From Choristoneura fumiferana (Eukaryota > Arthropoda > Insecta > Lepidoptera > Tortricidae): a stretch of DNA of 64,000 nucleotides. Numbering within the stretch: position 1 is the first letter of the stretch; each line of letters opens with the position of its first letter. The DNA lies in NCBI RefSeq assembly GCF_025370935.1, contig NC_133496.1, forward strand, positions 12,731,418-12,795,417. The letters are read 5' to 3'. Shown piece after piece: positions 10,346 through 21,895 of this stretch. The notes beneath the pieces are model-generated. The model saw only the letters and a list, made by a program, of their open reading frames with translations, ran no database searches and was not told the origin of the DNA. Both the position numbers and the translations under genes were made by a program.

Positions 10346-11680
10346 TTGCCTTATCTGTGAAAACTAGCATAAATTAAAAATATACAGACTAAAAATGAAA
10401 ATTTCGTTTAAAAATTATAAGGATCCCACAATCCATCCACCCACCCATAACCTTACTATCCCTTAGTTAAGAACCTGGGCTAAACTATAACTTAAATATA
10501 TCCACGTTTAGTGGAAGTGTAAAATGCTTCCACCGTCAAAAAACTTTCACATTACAATATTAAGTAATGCCTACCTACCTACCTGCTACGACCATTGATA
10601 AACATTTCACATTACCCATCAGAAAAAAAACAAAGAGGAATGATAAAAAAACCTGTCAATTATCTCGCAGCAAACAATATCTGAACAGTAACATTCGACA
10701 TTTGCAAAATGAGGCACAATTTCATTAAAGCGACGCCCATTGAGAGTGACAACCCTGAGGGGAACGGCTGTGGCAGCCCTGAAATGACAAATAAAACTGG
10801 AACGTTGTCGTTATTTTTGATAGCACGTGAATGGTGCACAGAAAGGAGATTTTCAACAGTATTACAACTTCAATTCAAGGAGAGAAAGTAAGAAAAATAT
10901 TGTGCTACGTTTCTAAGGGTTGACCTAATATTTTTTAAGCACACTGAGGTGAAATTGGAGTGACATGAAAGTTCTAATGACAAATATTTTCTTCAAGATT
11001 TTGTTTACTAATACTTTTACAGAACGCAACATAAACAAACAAAGGAAATATTGGTTTATAAATAATAACTAAATAGTATCTTCTCAAAACAAAAATTGTA
11101 TTGAAAAAAAAAACACAGTTCTTAGAAGTAAAAACTATAAAATGACTAGAGTTTACCCGCGGCTTCGCACGCGTAAACTATTTTCAATTCAAAATTCGTC
11201 TTTCAAAATTCTATTTTCAATGCAAAATTACCAAGGACTTATCTATGTACTCGTCTGGTTTTGGCCTCAGGCGACCCCAGGGCTGGCACTTACATCTCGC
11301 AAAGATTAGGAATAGTTCAGAGAGAATGCTGCCAGTGTCTTGGGGACAATGCCTGAGGCAGAAAATTTGGATGACGTTTTTATTTTGTAACATGGTTTAG
11401 TTTATATATAGTTTTAGTTTTGGATGTTAGATAGTATTTATTTTTTTATTCTGTAAATAAACAAAGATTTAACTTATTTGATCAAAATATCAAGTACATT
11501 AATTTAATGTTTCACACACAGATCACTTCTATAAACGCTTTGGCACGTATCACTCACCTTAACAAATATTAATTCTATGAGAGACTGTCCATACTCTGTC
11601 TTCTGTGGTACACTCTTGCGTATTTGGGCTTATTTCGAAATATTAAACGGATACAAAGGCAGGTACAGTCAGGCACGGAA
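10346..11680. other. Unassigned AT-rich DNA
   Basis: No supported gene. TTTACCCGCGGCTTCGCACG near 11154 is a scrap of a common lepidopteran repeat. The 60-codon open frame at 10709 resembles nothing I know. Confidence 0.4.
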
Positions 11681-11689
11681 GTCAAGCAA

Positions 11690-11875
11690 CATGCATCTGT
11701 CATACGACCGAGATGCAAAACCTGTTGTCGAGTCTAACATCTGGTAGCACGGTGTACGGTTGTATTGCTCTGAAGATGAGCCCTGGTTGAGTTCGTGTGT
11801 GGAGGTGAAGGAGCTACATGAACACGCATAAAATATCTTGCATAAGGTGAACAAACTTATTGTTTTAGTTCATTA
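11690..11875 (+). mobile_element. Remnant of hammerhead-like repeat family 1
   Basis: It shares GGTGTACGGTTGT, CTCTGAAGATGAGC, CTGGTTGAGTTCG, GTGTGGAGGTG and GAACACGCATA in order with the palindromes at 58205-58672 and 59914-60378. Between GAGTTCG and TGTGTGGAGG the block carrying GAAAC..GTC and the stem I strand is deleted, so this copy cannot fold as a ribozyme. It is in single orientation, not a palindrome. Confidence 0.65.
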
Positions 11876-12012
11876 ACCTCATTAAAATTGGTCCATCCGT
11901 TTGATAACTACAATGCCACAGATAGACAGACAGACATTAGCGTTAAACTTATAACATCCCTCTTTAATAATTTGCAGTTTTATTTAACAATGCCCGACTA
12001 AATTGCAATATA

Positions 12013-12192
12013 CTAGCCCGTTAACCGCGACTTCGTCCGCGTAGAATTCCTTTATCGCTATCCCGCGGAAACTACAATTTTCCGGGATAAAAACTATCCT
12101 ATGTCCTTCCCCGGGTCTTAAACTTTACGCGGTACGTGATGAGGTAACAAACAAACAGACTTAGAAACTTTCGAATGTAGAATATTAATGGT
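12013..12192 (-). mobile_element. Short non-autonomous Helitron-like element
   Basis: On the minus strand the element ends in CTAG before T, the Helitron 3' signature. Its interior carries words shared with copies at 15926, 21541, 21705, 53029 and 53557: ATCCCGCGG, TTTTCCGGGATAAAAACTAT and GAGGTAACAAACAAACAGAC. It has no coding capacity. Confidence 0.65.
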
Positions 12193-12456
12193 ATTCATAT
12201 TCATATTGTCCAGAGGCCAAGGGCGACCTGTATAGCTTAACTGTCCAAACATTTAACTTTATCATTAATCACAACTTGCGGTAACCTCAGATAAACCGTA
12301 ACATGTTTCGGTCCCTGATAACAGCCGCATAATGAGACGGTCTCGATAAGGATTCTGGCAGCTGTTATATTTTACGTCACCCCGGGCTTTTACAGGCTTC
12401 TAACAGACAGTCAGACAATTGGAATGTCCAACAGTGGACGTCCTAAGGCTGATATA
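12193..12456. other. Dispersed repeat scraps
   Basis: Contains AACATGTTTCGGTCCCTGAT and GAGACGGTCTCGATAAGGAT, recognisable as a dispersed lepidopteran repeat, and TCCAACAGTGGACGTCCTAA, a LINE C-terminal scrap (QQWT type). No gene. Confidence 0.4.
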
Positions 12457-12697
12457 AAATAAATAAATATCATGGGACACTTGACACCAATTGACCAACG
12501 AGTAGTCCCAAACTAAGCAAAGCTTGTAAACATACTTATATAGATAAATACATACTTAGATACATATTAAACATCCAAGACCCGAGAGGCGAGAGCGAAC
12601 ATTCATATTATCAATACAAATATCTACCCCGGCCGGGAATCGAACCCGGGACCTCAAGCTTCGTAGTCAGGTTCTCTAACCACTTGGCCATCCGGTC
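12457..12697 (-). mobile_element. tRNA-derived SINE family B
   Basis: On the minus strand the head reads GACCGGATGGCCAAGTGGTT (A box TGGCCAAGTGG), then GGGTTCGATTCCCGG (perfect B box). The body has GTCAATTGGTGTCAAGTGTC and an ATATTTATTTATTTTAT tail. The tRNA-like first 75 bases and polymerase III boxes make SINE identity firm. Confidence 0.88.
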
Positions 12698-13750
12698 ATT
12701 GAGTCATAATTACATCGCTCATTGCATGTTCTGAATTATGATGATGATTTTGGCATTTTTAATGTAACATCGATGCAAAACCACCTTATTCCCGGTACAT
12801 AACTATCTTTATCTACACCCATATAGTAAATCCTCAATTATGCGTTCAAAAACCATAGGTCCATCATTACGACATTGGATTCTATTACGAACACGGCTGT
12901 ATCGTAATGGTCATTACTATACAGAAATCTGTATCGTAATGAGATTTCATACATCATTATAGCACGGGGGGGGGGCGCTGCGACCACGTGCAGCAGCATT
13001 TCGTACAGTTGCATAAAATACTATACATAACATAACCATCACTTGAAAGGGCCAAATATCTCCTATTTAATAACATAATTGGTTACTTTTACAGTCAATT
13101 TAGGTACTTATCGGAAAATTTGGTAAGACGACAAGCAATGTGAGGAGAGTGTGTGTCTGAGGTAAGGTACAATTGCGACCACAAAACGAGCGAAGTAATT
13201 GTGGCCCTTATAAGTACCAATATACCACTGTACCAGTATACCCGTGCTAGTTATGTAAGGTTGTGTACGGGGAACAAAGGGCAAAACCACAATGACTACG
13301 CGTGCGAAGCCGCGAGAAAAGTCTAGTATGTTTACATTACCGCTTCGTGTAATACGAGTATAAAGTTTTTCCAATACTCCGCCGGATATTGGGGTGCGAG
13401 TGCCACCGCGTTGTCGTTTGAATTTAGAACAATGGTTCAAAATGGCGGCGTGAGGTAACGGCTTTTTGTTCCAAGTTATAAATAAAGACAAAAGTGAACT
13501 CGATACTTTGTAAACGGTTCCTACAGTTAGCGAAGCGAACTAAATGAAAAATTGGGACCCGTTCGCCCTATGTCACTTCGACAGTTAAGACGAATGTAAT
13601 GATACCTTCATATTCGTCCTACTGTTTAGGCTACAGAGTGGACCAAAGAAAGTGACATACTTAGTTTTTTTTTCTTTTGTTATGTAATTAATTAACTATT
13701 TTTATATATATTGTGTAAATAAATGATTTCCGTTTGTTGTAAATGTTGTA
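12698..13750. other. Unassigned DNA
   Basis: No supported gene. The 127-codon minus frame at 13108-13491 has no recognisable domain, no family match and no splice context I can see. GTGCGAAGCCGCGAGAAAAG at 13301 is a scrap of a common repeat. A G-run of 10 lies at 12966-12975. Confidence 0.4.
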
Positions 13751-13751
13751 A

Positions 13752-13870
13752 TTCATCATCATCATCATCATCAGCCGGAAGACGTCCACTGCTGAACAAA
13801 GCCCCCTTAGAACGCCACAATAAACGACAACTCGCCACTTGCATCCACCGGTTTCCCGCAACCCTCACGA
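13752..13870 (-). mobile_element. LINE 3' end with (GAT)n tail
   Basis: The reversed (GAT)n tail is followed by CAGCCGGAAGACGTCCACTG, the complement of the conserved C-terminal codons also seen at 63893-64000. About 120 bp remain, reading on the minus strand. Confidence 0.7.
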
Positions 13871-13967
13871 TGTCGTCAGAGTCGTGTGTCGTGTATGTCG
13901 TGTGTGTTCTCTTGACTTATCGGATAAAATTTTAAATAATAAAAATATAATAAATAGGATATACGAG

Positions 13968-14234
13968 ATAAAATAAATAAATATCACGGGACAATTCACA
14001 CCAATTAACCTAGTCCCATAGTAAGCTTAGCAAAGCTTGTGTTATGGGTAGGTACCTACTAAGCAACGGATAAATATAATTATATAGATAGATACATACT
14101 TAAATACATATTAAACACCCAAGACCCGAGAACAAGCATTCGTAATTTTCATACAAATATCTGCCCGGCCGGGAATCGAACCCGGGACCTCAAGCTTCGT
14201 AGTCAGGTTCTCTAACCACTTAGGCCATCTGGTC
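13968..14234 (-). mobile_element. tRNA-derived SINE family B
   Basis: Second complete copy of the family at 12457-12697: perfect B box GGTTCGATTCC, A-box region with one extra base, the same AATTGGTGTGAATTGTCCCG body motif and the same AT-rich tail. Confidence 0.88.
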
Positions 14235-14317
14235 GTCAAAATAGAAAGAAGCTTTATGTTTTATTAGAGACCTAGCTGTCTCTAAACCAAACTTCATCCC
14301 AATCATCATGCTTTTTT

Positions 14318-14560
14318 CTTTTTTTTTATTCGACTGGATGGCAAACGAGCAAATGGGTCTCCTGATGGTAAGAGATCACCACCGCCCATAAACATCTGCA
14401 ACACCAGGGGTATTGCAGACGCTTTGCCAACCTGGAGGCCTAAGATGGGATACCTCAAGTGCCAGTAATTTCACCGGCTGTCTTTCTCTCCACGCCGAAA
14501 CACAACAGTGCAAGCACTGCTGCTTCACAGCAAGTTTAGCGAGCAAGATGGCTTTAAAAA
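14318..14560 (+). repeat. Lepidopteran dispersed repeat D, copy 1
   Basis: Begins TTTTTTATTCGACTGGATGG and includes GATCACCACCGCCCATAAAC and TCACCGGCTGTC. A shorter copy in the same orientation lies at 17268-17405. I recognise it as a widespread lepidopteran repeat but cannot assign a class from these copies. Confidence 0.7.
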
Positions 14561-14796
14561 AAAATCGCGTTAACATTCAAGTTAACAACCGTTAGTACAT
14601 CGACAACGACACCACTCTTTATTTGTAGCCGTCCAATCTCGTCTCCGTCAAAGAAATATCATTTTCACAAACAAAATAAACACGAAACTGTGTAAGCAAA
14701 CAATTTTCTAGTGTTGATATATCCACTGCTCGAGGCGTCTCAATACATCAAAGTCGGCACTTGCAACTAACTGCGTGAAAAGGTAAATATACGAAC

Positions 14797-15150
14797 ATGA
14801 AACTACCGTGAGACTCACTCATATTAAATTATATTGTAACGGATAACTCACCGAGTTTAGCTTGACATGTTTCGGGCTATTTTGTAGCCCTTCTTCTCAG
14901 GAGCACGCGACTTGGCGGCTGCCGCAACACGCACACTACGCTGCTTGCGCGACTATCCGACGAAACTAACACCGGCGCACAACTACCCGCATTTTTATTA
15001 TCAATGTCTAATGTAGGGTAGCACACAACACTAACAACATCGCTCCGTAAAGGCACGTTCACACCAACCGGTGGCTACGAAATAGCCCGAAACATGTCGA
15101 GCTAAACTCGGTTTAAGACGTGAGTTATCCGTTACAATATCTTTTAATAT
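14797..15150 (-). mobile_element. Hammerhead-like retroelement family 2, copy 1
   Basis: In inverse orientation to the copies at 31156 and 31968: its 3' end (reversed GAACATGAAACTACCG) is at the left, and its reversed terminal copy (GCCCGAAACATGTCGAGC) at the right. The interior matches the 32029-32219 interior. The ribozyme-like part reads GCTCCTGAGAAGAAGGGCTA then TAGCCCGAAACATGTC on the minus strand; the following stem I strand is AAGC instead of GAGC. No clear target duplication. It has no protein coding capacity. Confidence 0.6.
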
Positions 15151-15424
15151 GCTGTCAGCATCTTCGGGACCTTGCCTAAGGGGTACTCTTTATGTAATTT
15201 GTTTTAGTTTTAGGTTCTATTTTATTTTATGTGGGTAGGTTTGTTAGTTATGTTATTTATGAGGAGAAATTTAAGTTAAATATTGTATTTTGTTATTTTA
15301 TACGAAGTAATATGAGGTAAATATTTCATTACCTACTACAATTTATTCTAGTACAAAATTGTATTGATTTTTCGCAAATTTATTCCAGATGTATGGATTT
15401 TCAGCGAGTTGCCTACAAAGTATA
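15151..15424. other. Unassigned AT-rich DNA
   Basis: Nothing recognised. Confidence 0.4.
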
Positions 15425-15720
15425 ATGTCTAAGTCAAAGTCAATATATCTTCATTCAATTTAGTACAATCAACTTGAAGCGAAATACAATGTTCAATGAG
15501 TATGGAAAGTTTGTACAGAGAAGTCGCGGCAATGGTCTAATATCCTGACTCCCAAACTAGGTCTTCCTAGGTAGGTTACCTGTGTCTTGGGAGCCTGCAT
15601 ACTTATATAACAAACACATATAAATGTCAGAATGTTGTCAAATGTTTCTCCTTCCCCCTTTTCTGCTTCGCGTGTATGTATGTATATACTTTCTCGACTC
15701 CCCACTGCTGTATAGTAAGG
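15425..15720 (-). mobile_element. Non-LTR 3' end with TTGACTT-type tail
   Basis: The reversed GTCTAAGTCAAAGTCAATAT is the TTGACTTTGACTT tail typical of CR1/jockey-group LINEs and is preceded by ATTGAATGAAGATAT on the minus strand. A plus-strand counterpart with tail at about 63450-63480 supports it. Coding sequence is not recognisable. Confidence 0.5.
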
Positions 15721-15925
15721 TTATGTATATCTTGATTGCGACCTCACCTTCCATTTCTTAACCTTCTGCATCAACACACATTTGGGATCAGGCCTGTAAG
15801 AGGCAGGGCAGTTTAACCACAGATAGATCATTGAGGTAGACAAAACAACTAAGGGAATGTAAGGACTCCTGTCAAATTGGATTGTTCGGACCGCTTGCCC
15901 GGTTAGTGGTTAAAATATGATTCGA
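15721..15925. other. Unassigned DNA
   Basis: Nothing recognised. Confidence 0.4.
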
Positions 15926-16139
15926 CTAATATTATAAATGCGAAAGTTTGTAGTTCTGGTTGTTTGTTTGTTACTTCATCACGTCGAAACGACTGAACCG
16001 ATGTAGATGAAATTCGGTATAAAGATAGTTTGAGTCCCGGAGAAGCGCATAGGATAGGTTTTATCCCGGAAAATTGCATTATTCCCGCGGATAGCGATAA
16101 ACGAATTCTGCGCGAACGGAGTCGCGGGTAACGGTTAGC
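15926..16139 (+). mobile_element. Short non-autonomous Helitron-like element
   Basis: Plus-strand copy: ACTAATATTATAAATGCGAA at the 5' end, then TTGTTTGTTACTTCATCACG, GATGAAATTCGG, TTTTATCCCGG, GGATAGCGATAAACGAATTC and a decayed 3' end GTAACGGTTAG. Same family as 12013 and 53029. Confidence 0.65.
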
Positions 16140-16314
16140 TTAAGATATTTATTTCTGAAAAGATTTACATAAGTAACTTACAGACAGCCTAGATATTAAT
16201 GTCGTTCAGTACCTACTTTTCGGTTGTCTTCGTTTTGCTGAAGATTCAAATGAGAATGAAAAAGAAAACCAATCATTTGTTTCAAGTTCCAAACGACATC
16301 AGCAAACTAGTTTA
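16140..16314. other. Unassigned DNA
   Basis: Nothing recognised. Confidence 0.4.
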
Positions 16315-16456
16315 AGGGGCTGTTTCACCACCCATTGATTAGTTTTATTTGACGGATAAATGTGATGCCGTCTCCGTCTATTCGAACCGAACAAACAGAG
16401 ACGGCATCACATTTATCTGTCAAATAAATTTAATCAATGGATGGTGAAACAGGGGG
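16315..16456. repeat. Hairpin MITE, family 1, copy 2
   Basis: Same termini and central GATGCCGTCTC/GAGACGGCATC arms as 335-474, with different bases between (TTTATTTGACGGATAAATGT against ACATTTATCTGTCAAATAAA). The inner stem has changed while staying self-complementary. TAA lies on both sides of the terminal G-run and may be a target duplication. Confidence 0.8.
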
Positions 16457-17127
16457 TAAGTGTACTGAGAGAACAATAGTTTTGCATGAATCTAAATTGG
16501 AGAATGTAGCATGCAAAGACGGCTGACGGCAGAAGATGTGTGTTTTTTTGTAAATCGTTAGTGAATCCAACTTGCACTTGCTTGATTTTTCAGAAAACTA
16601 AACTAAAATATTGCAGTGTTATTTACAGCTCGCTAACTAGGAACAGATTGCAGTGCTAAGTGAAAATAAACTGAATTCCTCTAGTGACGTTAAGTGGCAC
16701 TTGCCAGTTGTCTCAAAGTGCCTGGGGATATTTTTTGTCCCTACACAGTTTTGAACATTTCTATCTACGCATGTTACAACTAACAAAAACCAAAACATCA
16801 AATTTGTCTAACGATAATGAATATCCCAAGACTTTTTTGATGTGTGTGTAGATCGCTTACTCAGTCTACCTAGATTGTTTGTCTGTGTGTGGAACCCTTT
16901 TAGTTCGGCCGTCGGACACTTTTGGGAAATTGATTTCACTGTACCCTTACTGGTGGTAGTGGTGACAGCAGAGGCGAATCTAAGTACCTACCAAATGTAG
17001 TGCGCACCGTACAACGTTCCGAGGAAGACCGAAAGAAAAGGAAAATAGAAAAGTGCAACGCCAAAATCCCGAAATTTGGCTCCAATAATTATATTACTAG
17101 TGACGAAGAGATCGAAGATTTCATAAT
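16457..17127. other. Unassigned DNA
   Basis: No gene or repeat boundary recognised. Confidence 0.4.
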
Positions 17128-17263
17128 TTAGATGAAATTGGGTATACACATAGTTTGAGGCAAGGGGAAGAACATAGGACAGCTTTTATCCCGTAAAATT
17201 GCATAATGCCCGCGGAATAGCGATAAATGAATTCTATGCGGACGCAGTCACGGCAATAGCTAG
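17128..17263 (+). mobile_element. 5'-truncated Helitron-like element
   Basis: Carries ATGAAATTGGGTATACACAT, TTTTATCCCGTAAAATTGCA and CCGCGGAATAGCGATAAATG, and ends AATAGCTAG before T, the 3' terminus of this family. The 5' third is missing. Confidence 0.6.
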
Positions 17264-17267
17264 TATT

Positions 17268-17405
17268 TTTTATTTATTCGACTGGATGGCAAACGCAAGC
17301 AAGTGGGTCCCCTGATGGTACGAGGTCACCACCGCCCATAAACATCTGCAACACCAGGAGTATTGCAGATGCGTTGCCAAACTAGAGGCCTAAGATGGGA
17401 TACCT
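17268..17405 (+). repeat. Lepidopteran dispersed repeat D, copy 2
   Basis: Matches 14318-14455 from TTATTCGACTGGATGGCAAA to AGATGGGATACCT. It follows a Helitron 3' end by four bases. Confidence 0.7.
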
Positions 17406-19560
17406 ATAGTAGTTGATATAACTTCAATACTCACGCTTTGGATGTGCTCTGGTTTGGACAATACTGCCGCAGACTGTACACGGCTACCGCACGTACTGAC
17501 CCTTGTTTACAGCGAAATGGGGAAACAAATCGATTCATACCGCATGATGTGATACAGCAATATACAGTTGGCTGTAGAAAATTATTATTTTTTATTTTAT
17601 TTAAAAAAAAAGAAGAAAAAAAAGAAAGAAAATGCGTTTATTGCCAACAATTAGGTAGGTATATATTGCATATTACGCAAGAAGGGTACCTACTCTAAAA
17701 ATTAAGTTAACTTACTAACTATATGCGGGTTCTATAAAAGTTTAGGGTAGGTATTTATTTGGGGCATTAACAGCAATACAGTATTATACTCGTAATAGGA
17801 CTTAGATACTAAACAGAAAGCCAATAACAGAAGTCCACAGAAATACAGTTAGCGAATCATACTTAAAACTAACACAGACACAACAAATATTGTTAGTGAG
17901 CGAGTCCACAAGAGTGAGTTAGTATAATCGTGTGTTTGTGTGTGTGTGTGTGTTAGGTGTGTTTTAGATGCCCCAAGCAAACTCGATTTATCTATATATT
18001 TATAATAAAATAGCTTACTGTTGTTGTGTTACGAATATTTGTACACGGTTTTTTAGTGTTGTCTAAATTAAAAAATATATATGTCAATCTTATCGGGTAG
18101 TCTGAACACGCCTACGAAACAGCTATAATCACATTAACTGTTTTATTTAAATGTTAAAATGCTGGGGAACGAACACGGGGTCCGGTCGACCCGGGACGCG
18201 TGCCGTACCCTTACATTAACCCGAGCTTTAACTGTAGTAAGTAGCATTTTATTTATTAACACAATTATTGCATAAGAATAACATCAAAGTTGTTTATTAT
18301 TACACTCAAATTTCGAATATCTTTCAAAACAATGCAATTTGATTGGAATCCTCAATTGTTTTATCAGCCGAGATGACGTTATATTCGATCGAAATAAAAT
18401 GAGAATTGCAAAAAACAAATGACAATCCCGCACGCTTAAGGGAGTCTAGTTTGTTTCTGAATAAAAAAAAACTACGGATGCCTGACATGGCGGTAAATGA
18501 CATCTTTTCTACGATTTTTGATGTCTTGTTGCAAAGATTTGTTTTGTTTTGTTTATAGCATGTGTAAAGACAAAGAATTATGTAGCACATCAAAAACCTC
18601 ATGTGATGTTGTTACATAAAACCTACACTCATATTGTATTCATATTAATCCTGTAACAGTAACAAAAAACTACTGATTACGCAATACTCTGAATCAAAAT
18701 AATTAAAGAGCTAAAACAAAAATTTACCTACTGAATTATTTTTGGAATGATATCAAACTAAAAAGCTTTTAGCACTGAGTTCTGAACTTTTGAAATAGTA
18801 TGCTATTAAACGTAACTAAAGGTAAAGAAGAACAATAAAACACTTAAAGGCTTTAAGAGCTTTTGGGCTTAAAAATTACTATATTCGTATTCTTAATTTG
18901 AAATCAAAGTATGGAGATGTAACACTAGCTTTTAACCGCGGTTTTTCTCGCGTGAAATATTAGGTACCTAGTTGATTTCAGGCGTAAATTTGCGGAAGTC
19001 CATATCAGTGAAATACAATATTTTTACCTTGGCTATCCGCTGCTACTTCTGTGCGGTACATATAATTTGACGTTTAGGTTCCACCCTATACATACATAAC
19101 ACCACTAGCTCAATTATCAATCACATACACCACTAGAAATGATTACGCGTTTCAAACTCTCTACGGCGTAGAGTCTAGGCGTTCATTCTGAAACTACAAA
19201 TTAAACGAATATCGTATACATTTAATTACATTGATATGCATTGTATGTGCGCGTGTTTGTTTCACCTTCACGCTAAACGTCAGGAGAAATTTGGATAAAA
19301 TTTAACGTGTAAATAGTTGAACGTCTGGAATAACACATAGCAGTTTATTTTTTAGAAGCTCCCTTGGGAATAGTAGAAATCCAGAATTTCACTTTGCTTT
19401 AAATATGCGAACGGAGCCGCGGGTCAAAGCTACTTACTAATATATCAAGAAAATTCATAACTCATACACAAAATAAAGAAACAAAGAATACATTTATCGT
19501 CACTGCCATGTTAAAACCACGTAGATAAGTGATACAATTTACATAGTGACTTTCTATGAT
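17406..19560. other. Unassigned AT-rich DNA
   Basis: No gene supported. A (GT) run lies at 17932-17953, and a scrap resembling the CCGCGG Helitron edge near 18935. CTCTACGGCGTAGAGTC near 19159 is one of the CTACG/CGTAG words. The 92-codon minus frame at 18324-18602 has no recognisable domain. Confidence 0.4.
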
Positions 19561-19656
19561 TTAAATTTGGGTTTTATTCCGCGTACCTTGATTATAGAGA
19601 AGCTCTCGATATTTTTCGGCATAGCGGCACTAGCCATGATGACGAGACGACTGAAG

Positions 19657-20088
19657 AATGAGGGCTATGCTATCGCGTATGAATGCGCCACTAGAGGCGC
19701 TAGTGTAGCGCGAGGTCTCCGTAATGTCAAATCTCATAGTTTTTGGGTGAGCTACGCGGGTTTATTTATAATTAGAATAATTTTGTGAATATTTTGCAAT
19801 ATCTGAAATTAATTATGGCAATTATGCGTTACGGGGCAATGAATGTCTGTGTTTTGAGACAGTTTTGTCTTTCGGAAACCTTTGTCCTCCCTTTTTTCCG
19901 AACAAAACGGGGACTATGCAACACTGTGGCATGCTCGATATTTTTATGGTACGGTTTTAAGGTGTATTAAATATGATTTTAATCTAAACTTTGTTTTCAC
20001 GCCCGTAATAACCGACTTTGAAAGCCATACTTAAAAACCTCACGCAACAGTGCGCCATCTAGTGAGACAAAAAACGATAGCCCTCATT
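19657..20088 (+). mobile_element. 0.43 kb TIR element, copy 1
   Basis: Bounded by AATGAGGGCTAT and its reverse complement ATAGCCCTCATT. The inside carries CTAGAGGCGCTAGTGTAGCG near one end and GCGCCATCTAGTGAGACAAA near the other. It encodes no transposase. The inverted partner is 20343-20768. Confidence 0.7.
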
Positions 20089-20342
20089 GACGTCACACCA
20101 GCAACAGCAACAACTGACAGTTATACTAGCATACTCGCAATTAAGATGTTGACACCATTAAAAAATAATTCGAAGACACGACTCCAGTAAAAAAACGCTT
20201 TATTTTAGCCCTGAAAACCAGATTAATTTTCGATTAACTGCAAAATTAGATTTTTTGTTGCTTTAAAACAAATAAATAGTTAGTTGATTGAGTTGGCGAA
20301 CAAGTGACGTCATATGTCGCTATTTCCATCCAAACTCGGGAG

Positions 20343-20768
20343 AATGAGGGCTATCGTTTTTTGTCTCACTAGATGGCGCACTGTTGCGTGAGGTTTTTAA
20401 GTATGGCTTTCAAAGTCTGTTATTACGGGTGTGAAAACAAAGTTTAGATTAAAATCATATTTAATACACCTTAAAACCGTAGCATAAAAATATCGAGCAT
20501 ACCACAGTGTTGCAAAGTCCCCGTGTGTTCGGAAAAAAGGGAGGACAAAGCTTTCCGAAAGACAAAACTGTCTCAAAACACAGACATTCATTGCCCCGGA
20601 ACGCATATTTGCCATAATTAATTTCAGATATTGCAAAATATTCACAAAATAATTCTAATTATAAATAAACCCGCGTAGCTCACCCAAAAACTATGAGATT
20701 TGACATTTCGGAGACCTCACGCTACACTAGCGCCTCTAGCGGCGAATTCATTCGCGATAGCCCTCATT
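20343..20768 (-). mobile_element. 0.43 kb TIR element, copy 2
   Basis: Inverted copy of 19657-20088 with identical termini; 426 bp against 432 bp. Differences are scattered substitutions and small indels, so the pair is not brand new. Confidence 0.7.
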
Positions 20769-20918
20769 GTGTTTTGACAGCTCATAAAAAGTGCGTCAGT
20801 TGATTGGTGGAGTCAACATCGCTATTCTCCAGTCGTCTCGTGATCATGGCGCATGCAACTGTGCCGAAATATCGATCTTTTCTCAAAATCAAGGTACGCG
20901 GAACAAAACCCGAATTAA

Positions 20919-21421
20919 AAATCATTAAATTAGTAATGGCCGCGATAGTCTAAAACATTGTAGTGATTTTTTTTTAAATGCGGACGTGCATTATAATGTT
21001 TTCACATGAATAAAGGCATATAAAAGATTTTTTGCAAATGTTATTACTTACGAGGTTCTCACATGGCAGTGTCGTTATTCACTATCATAGAAAACACACA
21101 TATACTGTATCAAAATTGACACAATCTCACAAATTTATCAAATCTTTTCTTTTTAAACATAAAACCATTAGGGTCTACGGCGTAGCTCGTAGCTCGTAGC
21201 GCTGCTACGCACTACGCCAGGTGACGCAAAAAAATTACGGAACTGCCGCCATTTTGCGGCGGTAAAGTTAGAACATGATATCGTAAATGCCACAGTCCTG
21301 TTGTGGGCAGATGCTTCAAACTATACTCTTAGGTTTGTGGTAGCAAAAAAAGAGTTTTCATACAAATAATATGGACACTTTGGTAGACTTTATTTACATT
21401 GCAATTAAATTAGTACTTTAA
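20919..21421. other. Unassigned DNA with CTACG patch
   Basis: 21177-21225 is a dense run of GTAGCTCGTAGC, GCTGCTACGCACTACG and related inverted words, like those near 1915-2170. The remainder is plain. Confidence 0.45.
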
Positions 21422-21540
21422 AAGTCCCACTGCAGGGCACAGAATGCCTCTCAGAATTAGAGGGCTATAGTTTACATGCGGGCCCAGTATGAATTGGAAA
21501 TTTCACAAACACCATAAATTTCTTCGCAGGTGTCTTTCAC
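21422..21540 (-). mobile_element. Decayed SINE family A fragment
   Basis: Contains TCCCACTGCAGGGCACAG, CCTCTCAGAATTAGAGGGCT and GGGCCCAGTATGAATTGG, matching the 3' half of family A on the minus strand. The 5' part is replaced by a Helitron-like element. Confidence 0.65.
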
Positions 21541-21700
21541 CGCAGTATTCGTTAATCGCTATCCCGCGGGAACTATGCAATTTTCCGGGATAAAAACTGT
21601 CCTTTGTCCTTTCTCGGAACTCAAACTATCTGTATCTATACCGAATTTCATCTAAATCGGTTCAGCGGTTCGGACGTAATGAGGTAACAAACAAACTTAT
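21541..21700 (-). mobile_element. Helitron-like fragment 1 of tandem pair
   Basis: Minus-strand fragment starting inside the family at CGTTAATCGCTATCCCGCGG and running to GTAACAAACAAAC. Confidence 0.6.
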
Positions 21701-21704
21701 TTTT

Positions 21705-21895
21705 TGTACCCGCGACTCCGCCCGCGTAGAATTCGCTTATTATCTCGCTATTATGCAATTTTCCGGTATAAGAACTATCTATGTCCTTCCTCGGGACTCA
21801 AACTATCTACATACTCAATAACATCTAAATCGGTTCAGCGGTTTAAAGTAACAAACAAACAGACTTACAAACTTTCGCATTTATAATAATTTAGT
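21705..21895 (-). mobile_element. Helitron-like element 2 of tandem pair
   Basis: A further copy in the same orientation: ACCCGCGACTCCGCCCGCGT to CTTTCGCATTTATAATAATT and TAGTGGGAT. Two copies abut head to tail, as is known for Helitrons, but independent insertion is also possible. Confidence 0.6.

Larger units (their letters stand above)
19561..20918. repeat. 1.36 kb palindrome
   Basis: Arms 19561-20087 and 20343-20918 are inverted copies with a 255-bp unique spacer. Each arm carries a 0.43 kb TIR element and an outer flank with CGCGTACCTTGATT. The right arm has about 45 extra bases near 20776-20826. The open frames starting MNILQYLKL in both arms are the same sequence read inward. The palindrome extends past the inner elements into shared flanking repeat sequence, so it is not just two transposons side by side. 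Confidence 0.85.

Noticed and set aside
12300..12420. A possible third hammerhead-like family (ACATGTTTCGGTCCCTGATA on the plus strand)
   Set aside because: GAAACATG is present on the minus strand, but I could not find a stem II or a CUGANGA-like box that pairs, so it does not meet the pattern.
13108..13491. 127-codon minus-strand frame
   Set aside because: No recognisable motif and no splice or promoter context; part of it covers a common lepidopteran repeat scrap.
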